NCBI RefSeq assembly: GCF_900100165.1 | Contig: NZ_FNEO01000001.1 | Location: 2,033,856-2,097,855 of the forward strand | Direction of reading: 5' to 3' | Length of the DNA: 64,000 bases | Origin: Flavobacterium glycines | Lineage (GTDB): Bacteria > Bacteroidota > Bacteroidia > Flavobacteriales > Flavobacteriaceae | Shown: positions 1 through 8,412 of the stretch, piece after piece | Numbering within the stretch: position 1 is the first letter of the stretch | How the letters are laid out: each line of letters begins with the position of its first letter | Notes under the pieces: model-generated | What the model was told of the DNA's origin: nothing | The model's database searches: none | Seen by the model: the letters and a program-made list of their open reading frames with translations, nothing else | Program-made: the position numbers and the translations under genes

Positions 1-210
1 GATTTCTTTGGATAGTTTTTGGCTCAGCATTCTTTGTTTTCCTGAAATGTTAATCAAACGGGAATCATTGAGCTGGCTGCTAATGTTATGCTGAATAAGT
101 AACTGACTCAAAAGAATGGTGATAGCAATAGTAATTAAAGCAAAAATGTACATTTGCTTTAATTTTCTAAAATTAAGATTTTCAGAAAACGCTTTGGCCT
201 CTTTTATCAT
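1..210 (-). CDS. PilJ/NarX-type sensor protein, N-terminal fragment (cut by window edge)
   Basis: Reading leftward from an ATG at 210 there is an open frame of 70 codons to the window edge without a stop. It encodes a short cytoplasmic start, one hydrophobic helix (about residues 22-37, FALITIAITILLSQ) and then DSRLINISGKQRMLSQKLSK. That last stretch is the signature of the PilJ / NarX-like periplasmic sensing domain, where NarX carries its nitrate-binding P-box. The frame begins 12 bp after DUF4202 and lies at the end of the nirBD operon, so a nitrate/nitrite-sensing histidine kinase is the best guess. The kinase part is outside the window, so a chemoreceptor-like or regulator-only protein cannot be excluded. 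Confidence 0.75.
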   Translation of the reverse strand, partial: MIKEAKAFSENLNFRKLKQMYIFALITIAITILLSQLLIQHNISSQLNDSRLINISGKQRMLSQKLSKEI

Positions 211-222
211 AATGGAGTTAAA

Positions 223-810
223 TTACAATCCTAGAGCCTCTTTTATTAATTGTAGATTTTCAGGACTGTAGTTAATTTGTAAGGCTGCCTGATGTCCTTT
301 TTTAGACATTTTATTCCAGGTTTTCAGAATAATGTTTTTAAGCTTTTCGGTATCGTGTTTTTCAACAAAAGGAGCAAGGTAGTGCTCTAAGAATACCAAA
401 CAAATTACATCTTCTAATAGTTGAGTTTCTTCGTCTTTTTTAAGTAGTTTTTTTTCAATTAAAAATGAAACTCTGGCAATAAAATCGGCATCGTATCCCG
501 CTTTTTCCAAAATTGAGGCGGTTGTTTTAGCGTGGAATTTTTTTAGTTCTTCACGCCATTTTAAATAACCTACACGATCCATTGGGTACGATTCGCGGGC
601 TATTTTCCATCTGCATATGTGTTGTGCTTTGGCTGCTATTTGTACTTCTTCTGAAGCACTTGGATGAAAATCCATAAGTTTTGCATACATCCTATTCGAA
701 TATAATAGTTCTTTTGGAAAACTTACGGATTCATGTATTTCTATATTTGGATCTTGCGCGTTTTCAGCATCAATCCATTGGCTTGCTTGTTCGAATGCGG
801 TATTTGTCAT
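223..810 (-). CDS. DUF4202 family protein
   Basis: About 195 residues, soluble, with no signal peptide. The sequence (IHESVSFPKELLYSNRMYAKL, HICRWKIARESYPMDRVGYLKWR, LEDVICLVFLEHYL read in short blocks) matches my memory of the DUF4202 family, a helical and His-rich protein often found beside nitrite reductase or glutamate synthase genes. Its biochemical function is not known to me. The frame extends to a TTG at 831, but the ATG at 810 is preferred because it lies 31 bp from nirD and begins the conserved part. It is cotranscribed with nirB and nirD and sits 12 bp ahead of the truncated sensor. Confidence 0.8.
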   Translation of the reverse strand: MTNTAFEQASQWIDAENAQDPNIEIHESVSFPKELLYSNRMYAKLMDFHPSASEEVQIAAKAQHICRWKIARESYPMDRVGYLKWREELKKFHAKTTASILEKAGYDADFIARVSFLIEKKLLKKDEETQLLEDVICLVFLEHYLAPFVEKHDTEKLKNIILKTWNKMSKKGHQAALQINYSPENLQLIKEALGL

Positions 811-841
811 TTGGAGTTTTTTATACTTCAAATATACATAT

Positions 842-1219
842 TTATTCTATAAAGCCAATCAATACTTCGCCTTCAACAATTTTTACAGGATAGGTTGCAA
901 TTTTATAATCTTCACCATTTAAGTTGCTTCCATCTTTTAATGAAAAGGTTTTTTTGTGGATTGGACAGGCAATTTTTGGAGTGTCTTCTGCTGATCCAAT
1001 CATTCCTCTTGAAAGCACCATTTCTAATTTATGAGGACATACATTTTGGCAGGCATACCATTCACCTCTTCTTTCAAAGTTGATTACTGCAATTTGTTTG
1101 TCTTTGTATTTAATACAGTTTCCACCATCAGCAGGAAAGTCAGAAGTTTTACCTGCTTTAAACCAAACTTTTACATCGTTTAGCGCTACGCTATTATATT
1201 TGTCTAGTACGTGTTCCAT
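842..1219 (-). CDS. nirD: Nitrite reductase [NAD(P)H] small subunit
   Basis: 125 residues forming a Rieske-like domain, the small partner of the NirB siroheme nitrite reductase that reduces nitrite to ammonium in the cytoplasm. All four Rieske ligands are visible: C61-x-H63 (CPH) and C85-x2-H88 (CPIH). This differs from enterobacterial NirD, which as I recall lacks the cluster ligands, so a real [2Fe-2S] centre is likely here. It lies 108 bp downstream of nirB on the same strand, and the gap contains a stable hairpin. Identity is supported by both domain and neighbour. Confidence 0.93.
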   Translation of the reverse strand: MEHVLDKYNSVALNDVKVWFKAGKTSDFPADGGNCIKYKDKQIAVINFERRGEWYACQNVCPHKLEMVLSRGMIGSAEDTPKIACPIHKKTFSLKDGSNLNGEDYKIATYPVKIVEGEVLIGFIE

Positions 1220-1240
1220 GTTGTTTAATTTTTATTTTTT

Positions 1241-1272
1241 CTTGCCTTTCTCTTCAAAGAAGGAAAGGCAAG
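1241..1272 (-). other. Intercistronic hairpin between nirB and nirD
   Basis: Arms CTTGCCTTTC (1241-1250) and GAAAGGCAAG (1263-1272) are perfectly complementary. An inner CTTC/GAAG extension brings the stem to about 14 bp around an AAA loop. On the coding (minus) strand it is followed by A-rich rather than T-rich sequence, so it is not a classic terminator. It may act in mRNA processing or in setting nirB:nirD stoichiometry. Confidence 0.55.
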
Positions 1273-1327
1273 ATTGGAAATATTATAATTAATTTGCTGT
1301 TTGTTTTAATCTAGTGGTAGGTATAAA

Positions 1328-3835
1328 TTACCAGGATTTAGGCATTTTTTGATCTCTTAAAGGAATGTATTCAATGTTGTCATCGCGATCATCTGAGTTT
1401 GTGAAATGTTTGAAACGTTTCATCATTTCAGGATCTTCAATAGCTTGTTTCCATTCACATTCGAAAGTATCTACTAAACCTTGCATTTCAGCTTCAAGAG
1501 TAGCGTTGATTCCTAAGCTATCGTTAATAATTACATTTTTTAAATAATCAATACCTCCTTCAAGTTTTTCTAACCAGGTAGAAGTACGAACAAGTGGACC
1601 AGCTGTACGGATGTAGTACATTAAGAAACGATCCATGTATTTGAAAACAGTTTCTTTATCAATTTGCTCAGCTAAAAGAACTGCGTGTTTAGGATTGGCT
1701 CCACCATTTCCACAGATGTATAAATTCCATCCACCTTCAACAGCAATAACTCCAAAATCTTTTCCTCTTGCCTCGGCACATTCTCTGATACAAGCTGAAA
1801 CTCCTCCTTTTAATTTGTGCGGAGAACGAATTCCTCTGTAACGGTTTTCCAGTTCGATTGCTAAAGTGGTACTGTCGTCCATTCCGTAACGGCACCAGGC
1901 ATTACCTACGCAACTTTTTACAGCTCTTAATGATTTTCCGTAAGCATGACCACTTTCAAAACCGTGATCAATTAATTTCTTCCAGATAGCAGGTAAATCA
2001 TTTAATTCGGCACCAAATAAATCCACACGTTGAGCACCTGTGATTTTAGTGTATAAGTTATATTCTTTAGCTACTTCACCAATGGCGATTAATTTCTCGG
2101 CAGTAACTTCTCCACCAGCCATTCTAGGAACAACAGAATAAGTTCCGTTACGTTGGATATTAGCTAAGAACCTATCGTTTGAATCTTGAGAAGTAACGTG
2201 TTTGTTGGCAGTGTCGTTATAAATACTAGAGAAGATAGAAGAAAGAACAGGACGACAAACTTCGCAACCGTCTCCTTTACCTATAGTTCCTAAAACTTCA
2301 TTGTGGTTTGTGAATTTGTTGATTTTGATAATATCATATAATTCTTGTCTGCTGTAAGCAAAGTGCTCACAAACTACATCTTTCACTTCTTTTCCTAATG
2401 ATTTTTGAGCATCTTTTACTAAGTCGGCAACCATTGGTTTACAACCACCACAACCAGAAGTTGCTTTGGTTAATTTTACAACATCACCAAAAGTTTCAGC
2501 AGTTCCGTCAGTAATAGAGCAGCAGATGCTTCCTTTAGTTACGTTTTCACAAGAACATATTACAGCTGTATCAGGCAAGTCCATTGCGCTTCCCATTGAT
2601 GAAGATTCGCCACCTCTGGCTCCTAAGATTAGGTCTTCAGGGTTTTTAGGAATCGCCATTCCGTTGCTGTAAATTTGGAATAAAGTATTGTAATCACTGG
2701 AATCACCTACAAGGATACCTCCCAATAAAGCTTTTCCGTCTTTAGAGATGTTGATTCTTTTATAGATTCCGTTTAATTTGTTTTCGTAAACAATAGGAGT
2801 TCCTTCTTGATGTTCGATAAACGGATCACCAAAACTAGCTACTTCAACTCCAATTAATTTTAATTGAGTAGACATGTCGATGCTTTCTCTCATGGTTTTT
2901 TCACCTTGCATGATTTGCTCAGCAGCAACATCAGCCATTTCATAACCAGGAGCTACTAATCCGTAAATCATGTGGTTGTATAAGGCAACTTCACCAATAG
3001 CAAAGATATTTGGATCAGAAGTTTGCATTTTGTTGTTTACCACAACACCACCGCGAACACCCACTTCAAGGCCTGCACCTCTTCCTAGTTCATCCCTAGG
3101 CTTGATACCGGCTGAAATTACCAGCATGTCCACTTTTAAAAGTTCCTCTTCTTCAAACATCATTCCGGTGATAGCTTTGTCACCGTCAATATATTGTGTT
3201 GATTTGCTTAAGTGGATTTTAATACCTAATTCTTCAATTTTTGAACGAAGCATGTTACTGGCTCCTTTGTCTAATTGTCTTGGCATTAAGCGTGGGGCAA
3301 ATTCAACTACATGAGCGTTTAGACCTAAATCACGTACAGCTTTTGCAGCCTCAAGTCCTAATAACCCTCCACCAAGAACAGCAGCTTCAGTAGCGCCGTT
3401 TTGTTTTATTTTTTTGGCGTGAGCCATAATTGCATCCAGATCTTCGATGGTTCTGTAAACAAAAACTCCTTCTTTTTCAACTCCTTCGATTGGCGGAACA
3501 AAAGCAGATGATCCTGTTGCTAATACTAAATAATCGTAAGAGTATGTTTGCTCTAAATGAGTGGTTATTGTTTTATTTTCTTTATGAATATCAGTTACTA
3601 GTTCAGAAGTGTTTAGTATGATATTATTTTCCTCGTACCAAGTTGCGGTAGACATTGATAAATCCTCAGCTGTTTTTCCTGCAAAGTATTCACTTAAGTG
3701 AACACGGTCATAAGCACGTCTTGGTTCTTCACCAAATACGGTAATTTGATATTTTTCTTGTCCAGATTTTGAGATGAATTTTTCACAAAATTTGTACCCC
3801 ACCATGCCGTTTCCGACTACAATTATTTTAATCAT
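1328..3835 (-). CDS. nirB: Nitrite reductase [NAD(P)H] large subunit
   Basis: 835 residues, the usual family length. It reduces nitrite to ammonium using NAD(P)H electrons. In order: an FAD site (VVGNGMVGYKF, residues 5-15), an NAD site (AVLGGGLLGLEAAKAV, about 150), a BFD-like [2Fe-2S] domain with CSC and CGGC cysteines near residues 420-466 and a further CEVC motif, then the nitrite/sulfite reductase part with the siroheme/4Fe-4S cysteines as C-x5-C (CVGNAWC, about 643) and C-x3-C (CIREC, about 682). The start is the ATG at 3835, and a good -7 element lies 25 bp upstream. It is the first gene of nirB-nirD-DUF4202-sensor. Confidence 0.97.
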   Translation of the reverse strand: MIKIIVVGNGMVGYKFCEKFISKSGQEKYQITVFGEEPRRAYDRVHLSEYFAGKTAEDLSMSTATWYEENNIILNTSELVTDIHKENKTITTHLEQTYSYDYLVLATGSSAFVPPIEGVEKEGVFVYRTIEDLDAIMAHAKKIKQNGATEAAVLGGGLLGLEAAKAVRDLGLNAHVVEFAPRLMPRQLDKGASNMLRSKIEELGIKIHLSKSTQYIDGDKAITGMMFEEEELLKVDMLVISAGIKPRDELGRGAGLEVGVRGGVVVNNKMQTSDPNIFAIGEVALYNHMIYGLVAPGYEMADVAAEQIMQGEKTMRESIDMSTQLKLIGVEVASFGDPFIEHQEGTPIVYENKLNGIYKRINISKDGKALLGGILVGDSSDYNTLFQIYSNGMAIPKNPEDLILGARGGESSSMGSAMDLPDTAVICSCENVTKGSICCSITDGTAETFGDVVKLTKATSGCGGCKPMVADLVKDAQKSLGKEVKDVVCEHFAYSRQELYDIIKINKFTNHNEVLGTIGKGDGCEVCRPVLSSIFSSIYNDTANKHVTSQDSNDRFLANIQRNGTYSVVPRMAGGEVTAEKLIAIGEVAKEYNLYTKITGAQRVDLFGAELNDLPAIWKKLIDHGFESGHAYGKSLRAVKSCVGNAWCRYGMDDSTTLAIELENRYRGIRSPHKLKGGVSACIRECAEARGKDFGVIAVEGGWNLYICGNGGANPKHAVLLAEQIDKETVFKYMDRFLMYYIRTAGPLVRTSTWLEKLEGGIDYLKNVIINDSLGINATLEAEMQGLVDTFECEWKQAIEDPEMMKRFKHFTNSDDRDDNIEYIPLRDQKMPKSW

Positions 3836-3860
3836 AATATCATTATTAAGTATTACGAAG

Positions 3861-3868
3861 CAAATATA
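3861..3868 (-). promoter_or_regulatory. nirB promoter, -7 element
   Basis: On the minus strand the sequence is TATATTTG, an exact match to the Bacteroidota -7 consensus TAnnTTTG, 25 bp before the nirB ATG. No clear -33 TTG is present. The DNA just upstream carries two direct copies of AAGTATT/TTAAGTATT, which could be an activator site. Confidence 0.6.
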
Positions 3869-4088
3869 CGTATAAATACTTAATTTTAATACTTAATTAT
3901 TGTTTTTGCTTGTTAATTGAGATATTGTGAAAAGGAGAAGGTTAAAATGGAAAATCTGTAAAAAATGACGACTGTTTTTTTTAATTTCTAATCAATTTCT
4001 ACCAGCTTGGCCTTTAAAAATGCTTTTTTTGGTTTTTTTGAGGTGAAAAAACGGCTTAAAAAGGAGGTTAGCATAAATTATAATGCGA

Positions 4089-4134
4089 AAAAGCATCAAA
4101 ATAAGTTTGAAAATATACTTATTTTGATGCTTTT
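4089..4134 (-). terminator. Terminator of the arsenic operon
   Basis: A perfect 18-bp stem (4089-4106 pairing with 4117-4134) with a 10-nt loop. A and T tails on both sides make it potentially bidirectional. It lies 38 bp downstream of the ACR3 stop codon. Confidence 0.85.
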
Positions 4135-4172
4135 GTTAAATTTGAAATAAATGGAATCTTAAGTAAGATTAC

Positions 4173-5240
4173 TTAAGTGTGTTGGAAATGTCTTTTTTGG
4201 AACCAAAAAGCAAGATTGACCAAAGCTATTAGTGCAGGAACTTCAACCAATGGACCTATAACTCCGGCAAAAGCCTGTCCGCTGTTGATTCCAAAAACAC
4301 CAATGGCAACAGCAATAGCTAGTTCGAAATTATTTCCGGTAGCTGTAAAAGCAATTGCGGTACTTTTAGAATAATCGGCACCAAAATATTTTCCTGTAAA
4401 AAAACTAACAATAAACATTATGGTGAAGTAAATTACTAATGGAATTGCTATTCGTATTACATCCATAGGAATTTGAACAATCAAAGCTCCTTTTAGGCTG
4501 AACATTATAATAATGGTAAATAATAAAGCAATCAATGTAATTGGGGAAATAATTGGAACATATTTGTTTTGAAACCAATCTTCGCCTTTTAGGTGAATTA
4601 AAGTATAGCGACTGATGATTCCTAAAGCAAATGGAATTCCCAGATAAATGCCTACACTTTCTGCTATTTGTGCAATGCTGATGTTGACTTCAAAACCTGT
4701 GTATCCAAAATAAGGAGGAAGTATAGTGATGAAGATGTAAGCGTAAACACTATATAGAAGTACTTGAAAAATACTGTTTAACGCTATAAGTCCGGCTGCA
4801 TATTCCCGGTTTCCATCGGCAAGGTCATTCCATACTACAACCATGGCGATACATCTTGCTAATCCGATAAGGATTACTCCAATCATGTATTCGGGATAAT
4901 CATTTAGGAAAGTTAAAGCTAAAAAGAACATCAGGACAGGGCCAATAATCCAATTTAAAATCAATGAGGCGCTTAGGACTTTGGTGTTTTTAAACACCTT
5001 GCCCATTTGTTCGTATTTTACTTTGGCCAATGGCGGATACATCATTAATATTAGTCCAATTGCCAATGGAATATTGGTAGTTCCGTTTGAAAATGAATTA
5101 ATAAAATTCCCGCTGGAAGGAATAAAATTTCCAATCCCTACTCCAATAGCCATAGCCAGAAAAATCCAAAGCGTTAAATAGCTGTCCAGAAAACTTAATT
5201 TTTTTCGGGCTACTGCCGGTGTACAATTGTTTGCTGACAT
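4173..5240 (-). CDS. arsB: ACR3-family arsenite efflux permease
   Basis: 355 residues with about ten hydrophobic helices. It is an inner-membrane exporter of arsenite (possibly antimonite) of the ACR3 type, not the unrelated E. coli ArsB type. Diagnostic blocks are [16 protein letters not shown], containing the conserved cysteine C130, and [19 protein letters not shown] near the C-terminus. It begins 2 bp after the phosphatase/arsenate reductase gene stop, so it is the last gene of the operon arsR-DUF6428-ArsC-like-ACR3. Expression should follow ArsR derepression by As(III). Confidence 0.95.
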   Translation of the reverse strand: MSANNCTPAVARKKLSFLDSYLTLWIFLAMAIGVGIGNFIPSSGNFINSFSNGTTNIPLAIGLILMMYPPLAKVKYEQMGKVFKNTKVLSASLILNWIIGPVLMFFLALTFLNDYPEYMIGVILIGLARCIAMVVVWNDLADGNREYAAGLIALNSIFQVLLYSVYAYIFITILPPYFGYTGFEVNISIAQIAESVGIYLGIPFALGIISRYTLIHLKGEDWFQNKYVPIISPITLIALLFTIIIMFSLKGALIVQIPMDVIRIAIPLVIYFTIMFIVSFFTGKYFGADYSKSTAIAFTATGNNFELAIAVAIGVFGINSGQAFAGVIGPLVEVPALIALVNLAFWFQKRHFQHT

Positions 5241-5242
5241 AC

Positions 5243-5875
5243 TTATTTTTTTATTTGTGAGAAAATATAAAAGAGTTCTGTTCCAATTTGGATACTTCTT
5301 TCTTCGTATTTTTCAGCTTGTTGAGGTGTATTGTCAAAAGCTTTTGGATCTTCAAAAGTTATTGGGATGCGTTTTTCGGCACCCGCAATAAAAGGGCAGC
5401 CCTGATCGGCACTGGAGCAGGTTAAAATTGCTGCAAATTCAGATTTTGGGTTGAATTCGTTATCAAAGGTTTTGGAAAATCCTATAATTGGATGTGCGTT
5501 TTCAGAGTATTTTATGGTGTAAATCGGATTGTTTCCTTCGGCAATAGTTTGGATTTGAAAACCTTGTTTTGCTAAAGTCTGTGCTGCAACCGGGAATAGT
5601 GCTGTTGCTTCGGTACCTCCAGAATAGCAAAATACATTTTTGATGTCATAATAAGCTGCCGCAGTTTGTGCCCAAACTTGCGACAAATGACTTCTTCTGG
5701 AATTGTGCGTGCAAATTAAATTCAGTCTGATTTCTTGCTGATTATTGTGTTTATTTTGGATAAAATCAATTAAAGGTTGTAAAACAAGTTTACGTTCTTC
5801 GGATATAGTTTCGAAATTAAAATTGTTGATTACTTTTTCTATTTCTGGAAATACGCTGGTTTGTATTGAAGTCAT
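5243..5875 (-). CDS. Low-molecular-weight phosphatase / arsenate reductase-like protein
   Basis: 210 residues. The C-x5-R loop of the LMW protein tyrosine phosphatase/thioredoxin-linked ArsC fold is present as C55-THNSR-R61, and the later acidic motif EDPKAF provides the likely catalytic Asp. Two more cysteines ([11 protein letters not shown]) could serve the intramolecular disulfide relay of arsenate reductases. The N-terminal ~45 residues are longer than in classical ArsC. Location between DUF6428 and ACR3 supports arsenate reduction, making As(V) exportable as As(III). The alternative is a pure phosphatase. Confidence 0.85.
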   Translation of the reverse strand: MTSIQTSVFPEIEKVINNFNFETISEERKLVLQPLIDFIQNKHNNQQEIRLNLICTHNSRRSHLSQVWAQTAAAYYDIKNVFCYSGGTEATALFPVAAQTLAKQGFQIQTIAEGNNPIYTIKYSENAHPIIGFSKTFDNEFNPKSEFAAILTCSSADQGCPFIAGAEKRIPITFEDPKAFDNTPQQAEKYEERSIQIGTELFYIFSQIKK

Positions 5876-5913
5876 TTTCTAGATTTATTTGAGTTTAAAT
5901 TTTAACAATATAA

Positions 5914-6384
5914 TTAGCAGCAGCTTCCGCCTGGAGTGCAACAGTTAGTTTGGTTTTTTATTTCAGACAGTTTTATTTTTGGTTTAGCATTAGGAACTCC
6001 ACATTGATCTGAAGCTAGACAAGCTGTTTTTTTGTTGAGTAAAAGAAAATTTTCTCCGTTAAAATCTAAGTCGTATTTGCCGATGGTTTCAGTTTGGTAT
6101 TCTACTTCAATTTCGTAATCTTCAATTCCCAGTGTTTTTTCAGATAAAGAAATGATGTCTAAGAGTTTTTTCGGTTTTAAGCGATGCTCAAAGTCATTAG
6201 CATTCCATAATTGGAAATTGATTGTTTTTTCATTTCGAATGGTTCCACCGCAGTCGATAAAGTTTTTGGTGATTAACCCAATTTCGGTTACATGGAAGTG
6301 TTCAGGAACCGGATTCCCGTTTTCCAATACAAAAGCAACATTTTCTAATGTGCTTAATATGTTTTTTATTTCTGATAGTTTCAT
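5914..6384 (-). CDS. DUF6428 family protein of the arsenic operon
   Basis: 156 residues, soluble. I recognise it as the DUF6428 type seen in Bacteroidota arsenic operons. The N-terminal ~115 residues form a compact alpha/beta region. The C-terminus is cysteine-rich, with ACLASDQCG and a terminal CCTPGGSCC (C148, C149, C155, C156), suggesting thiol coordination of As(III). It lies 18 bp after arsR and 38 bp before the phosphatase/reductase. A role as metallochaperone or reductase partner is inference; no enzymatic motif is seen. Confidence 0.8.
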   Translation of the reverse strand: MKLSEIKNILSTLENVAFVLENGNPVPEHFHVTEIGLITKNFIDCGGTIRNEKTINFQLWNANDFEHRLKPKKLLDIISLSEKTLGIEDYEIEVEYQTETIGKYDLDFNGENFLLLNKKTACLASDQCGVPNAKPKIKLSEIKNQTNCCTPGGSCC

Positions 6385-6402
6385 GATTTTGTAATTTAAA
6401 AA

Positions 6403-6735
6403 TTAACAACATTGATTTTTTTGATTTTCTAAATAGCTGTTAATGTGCTGGAAAAAATGCTTTATTTTGTTAAAACCATTTTCGTCAAGACAATAACAAA
6501 TTGCGTTTCCTTCAAAATTACCTTTAATTAAGCCTGCATTTTTTAATTCCTTTAAATGTTGGGAAACAGTAGGCTGAGCCAGAGGTAATTCGTTTACAAT
6601 ATCTCCGCAAATACAGCTGTTTACTTTAATTAGATGCTGAATTATGGCTATACGAGCCGGGTGTCCCATTGCTTTGGTCAGGATGGCCAGTTCGTTTTGT
6701 TCGTCGGTAAAATAGGTTGTTTTAGTAATTCCCAT
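6403..6735 (-). CDS. arsR: ArsR-family metalloregulatory repressor
   Basis: 110 residues, a winged-helix ArsR/SmtB protein expected to leave its operator on binding As(III). The helix-turn-helix is QPTVSQHLKELKNAGLI. The N-terminal alpha3 motif is S-C41-I-C43-GDI, the classic ArsR thiol site. Further pairs C80/C82 and a terminal C109-C110 could add a ligand. The reading frame extends to a TTG at 6756, but the ATG at 6735 is chosen because the extension would run through the palindromic operator. It is the first gene of the arsenic operon. Confidence 0.93.
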   Translation of the reverse strand: MGITKTTYFTDEQNELAILTKAMGHPARIAIIQHLIKVNSCICGDIVNELPLAQPTVSQHLKELKNAGLIKGNFEGNAICYCLDENGFNKIKHFFQHINSYLENQKNQCC

Positions 6736-6747
6736 CGCTATATATTT

Positions 6748-6759
6748 ATATTGCAATAT
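6748..6759. promoter_or_regulatory. Probable ArsR operator
   Basis: ATATTGCAATAT is a perfect 12-bp palindrome centred about 18 bp before the arsR ATG, where an autoregulating ArsR protein would block transcription. Assignment rests on symmetry and position only. Confidence 0.55.
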
Positions 6760-6859
6760 TACGATAATAAAATCAAATAAGTGTTATGTTTTAAAACAAA
6801 AATAACGTCTCAAAGGATTTTAGTATTCCAAAGAAACGTTGTTTTTTGATAGTGTAGTC

Positions 6860-7114
6860 TTATATAATCTCTTTAGGAATGGCGTGATAGCCAATGGATT
6901 TTACTGATTTTTCAACTTCTTCTACACTGATTACTTTGTTTGTAAATACAGTAAATTCTTTAGGGAAAATGGAATTGTTAATATGGACTTCGGTAATACC
7001 ATCCAGGTCTAAGAGTTTGTTTTTTATTTCAACCAGCTCCATTTCTTCATTGGCATTAGTGCCAAAGACTTTTCCGTGTTCTCCGGGAATAATATTGTCT
7101 TTTAATAAGCTCAT
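6860..7114 (-). CDS. HMA-like small protein without the metal-binding CxxC
   Basis: 84 residues from the ATG at 7114; the frame runs on to a TTG at 7153, which is rejected. The core (ELVEIKNKLLDLDGITEVHIN, then VEEVEKSVKSIGYHA) has the beta-alpha-beta-beta-alpha-beta pattern of heavy-metal-associated domains such as CopZ, but the first loop has no cysteines at all. It may have lost metal binding or use other ligands. It sits 124 bp upstream of arsR on the same strand, so it may share the metal-resistance context without being part of the operon. Confidence 0.65.
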   Translation of the reverse strand: MSLLKDNIIPGEHGKVFGTNANEEMELVEIKNKLLDLDGITEVHINNSIFPKEFTVFTNKVISVEEVEKSVKSIGYHAIPKEII

Positions 7115-7296
7115 GATGAATCTGTTTAAATTAGTAATATTGGTTAAAAGCAACTTTGTGTATTAAATTTAAACATTTATCTTGTATTTTATTAGGATGT
7201 AAGTATTAAATTTTTGTTGATTTTTCAATTTTATTCATAATTCTTAATAAGAATCTGTGTTTTTAAGAAAACAAAAATGGTTGATACAGAATATAA

Positions 7297-7326
7297 AAAA
7301 AACGCCTCAAACTTGAGGCGTTTTTT
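7297..7326 (-). terminator. Terminator downstream of the SRPBCC gene
   Basis: A 14-bp perfect stem, AAAAAACGCCTCAA with TTGAGGCGTTTTTT, around a 2-nt loop. It is symmetrical, so it can stop transcription arriving from either side. Confidence 0.85.
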
Positions 7327-7351
7327 ATATGTGGGTTTGAAAAAACTTAAA

Positions 7352-7750
7352 TCACAGTTTTGGGATATTATTGGCTAATGTTTCGATGAATTTTCCAATA
7401 GGACCTTTTACCATCATAGCCATCATTGGGTTGAAACTTCCTTCAAAATCTAGTTTTACTGCGCTTGAATTGGCAGAAATACTCTCGATATTTGTTATCA
7501 GAGTAAAAGGAACCTTATCATTTGCAGCGCCAAAAACAATTTTGTTGGGAGCTGTTTTTTCGGTTACTTTTAATTGAATTTCAGGCATTCCTTTTAGGCC
7601 AAAAAGAAAAGAATCGTCTCCAATTACTTCAAACTTAGCAATGTTTTCAGGCATTAATTTTTCGAAATTTTTCATTTCGGTTAATAAACCGAACAATTCT
7701 TCAGCCGATTTTTCAACGTTAACCTTAGGACTTTCTAAATTCATATTCAT
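7352..7750 (-). CDS. SRPBCC (START-like) family protein
   Basis: 132 residues. Pattern and length fit the SRPBCC/polyketide-cyclase-like fold: N-terminal strand (SPKVNVEKSAEELFGLLTEM), a central beta sheet (DSFLFGLKGMPEIQLKVTEK) and a long C-terminal helix (MAMMVKGPIGKFIETLANN). No catalytic motif is visible and the ligand is unknown. It follows pyrE by 4 bp and ends just before a terminator, so the two form a short operon. Function cannot be assigned beyond a hydrophobic-ligand binding fold. Confidence 0.75.
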   Translation of the reverse strand: MNMNLESPKVNVEKSAEELFGLLTEMKNFEKLMPENIAKFEVIGDDSFLFGLKGMPEIQLKVTEKTAPNKIVFGAANDKVPFTLITNIESISANSSAVKLDFEGSFNPMMAMMVKGPIGKFIETLANNIPKL

Positions 7751-7754
7751 TGTT

Positions 7755-8408
7755 TTATTTAGTCTCTAACTGTCCCCAGGTCGACGGAGTAACACTCCAT
7801 TCTCTTAAGGTGCTTTCTTCTTTTTCAGTAATGTAGTTTTTGGCTACAGCTAAATTCAAAAGATTTTGATAATTACTTAAAGTGTATAAGTCTAATTTAG
7901 CTTTTTTAAAGTTTTCTTCGGCTACGTCAAATCCGTAAGTGAAAATGGCTGCCATACCTTTAATATTGGCACCTGCAGCGCGCAAAGCTTCAACAGCAAG
8001 CAAACTACTGTTTCCTGTACTAATTAAATCTTCTACGACAACTACATTTTGTCCTTTTTGTAAAAAACCTTCCACCTGATTTTGACGACCGTGTTTTTTA
8101 GGTTCAGGACGCACATAAACAAATGGTAATCCCATGCTTTCAGCAACGAGCATACCAATTCCGATAGCTCCGGTAGCTACTCCGGCAATTACGTCTGGTT
8201 TTCCAAATTGTTTCTCAATGTGTTTTGCAAATTCATCTCTTACATAATTTCTTATGGCAGGAAATGAAAGTATTAGACGGTTATCACAATATATAGGTGA
8301 TTTCCATCCTGAAGCCCATGTAAAAGAATTTTCAGGATTCAATTTAATTGCATTTATTTGTAAAAGCAATTCGGCTGTTTTTTCGGCTGTATCTTTATTA
8401 AAAATCAT
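7755..8408 (-). CDS. pyrE: Orotate phosphoribosyltransferase
   Basis: 217 residues. It transfers the phosphoribosyl group of PRPP to orotate in pyrimidine synthesis. The PRPP-binding signature is VVVVEDLISTGNSSL, preceded by conserved WASGWKSPIYCDNR and GVATGAIGIGMLVAE. The open frame continues to a TTG at 8441. The ATG at 8408 is preferred because a TACATTTG -7 element ends 5 bp upstream, which would make the mRNA leaderless or nearly so. It is divergent from the Nudix gene, with only 7 bp between start codons. Confidence 0.95.
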   Translation of the reverse strand: MIFNKDTAEKTAELLLQINAIKLNPENSFTWASGWKSPIYCDNRLILSFPAIRNYVRDEFAKHIEKQFGKPDVIAGVATGAIGIGMLVAESMGLPFVYVRPEPKKHGRQNQVEGFLQKGQNVVVVEDLISTGNSSLLAVEALRAAGANIKGMAAIFTYGFDVAEENFKKAKLDLYTLSNYQNLLNLAVAKNYITEKEESTLREWSVTPSTWGQLETK

Positions 8409-8412
8409 AGTA

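Larger units (their letters stand above)
3836..4172. other. Intergenic region between nirB and the arsenic operon
   Basis: 337 bp without a coding frame. It holds the nirB promoter at its left end and the strong terminator of the arsenic operon at 4089-4134. Next to the ACR3 stop there is a 9-bp inverted repeat, CTTAAGTAA / TTACTTAAG (4158-4166 and 4169-4177). The remainder (about 3905-4085) shows no feature I can support. Confidence 0.6.

Noticed and set aside
2970..3314. Plus-strand frame of 114 codons inside nirB
   Set aside because: Antisense to the NAD-binding part of nirB; no support for coding.
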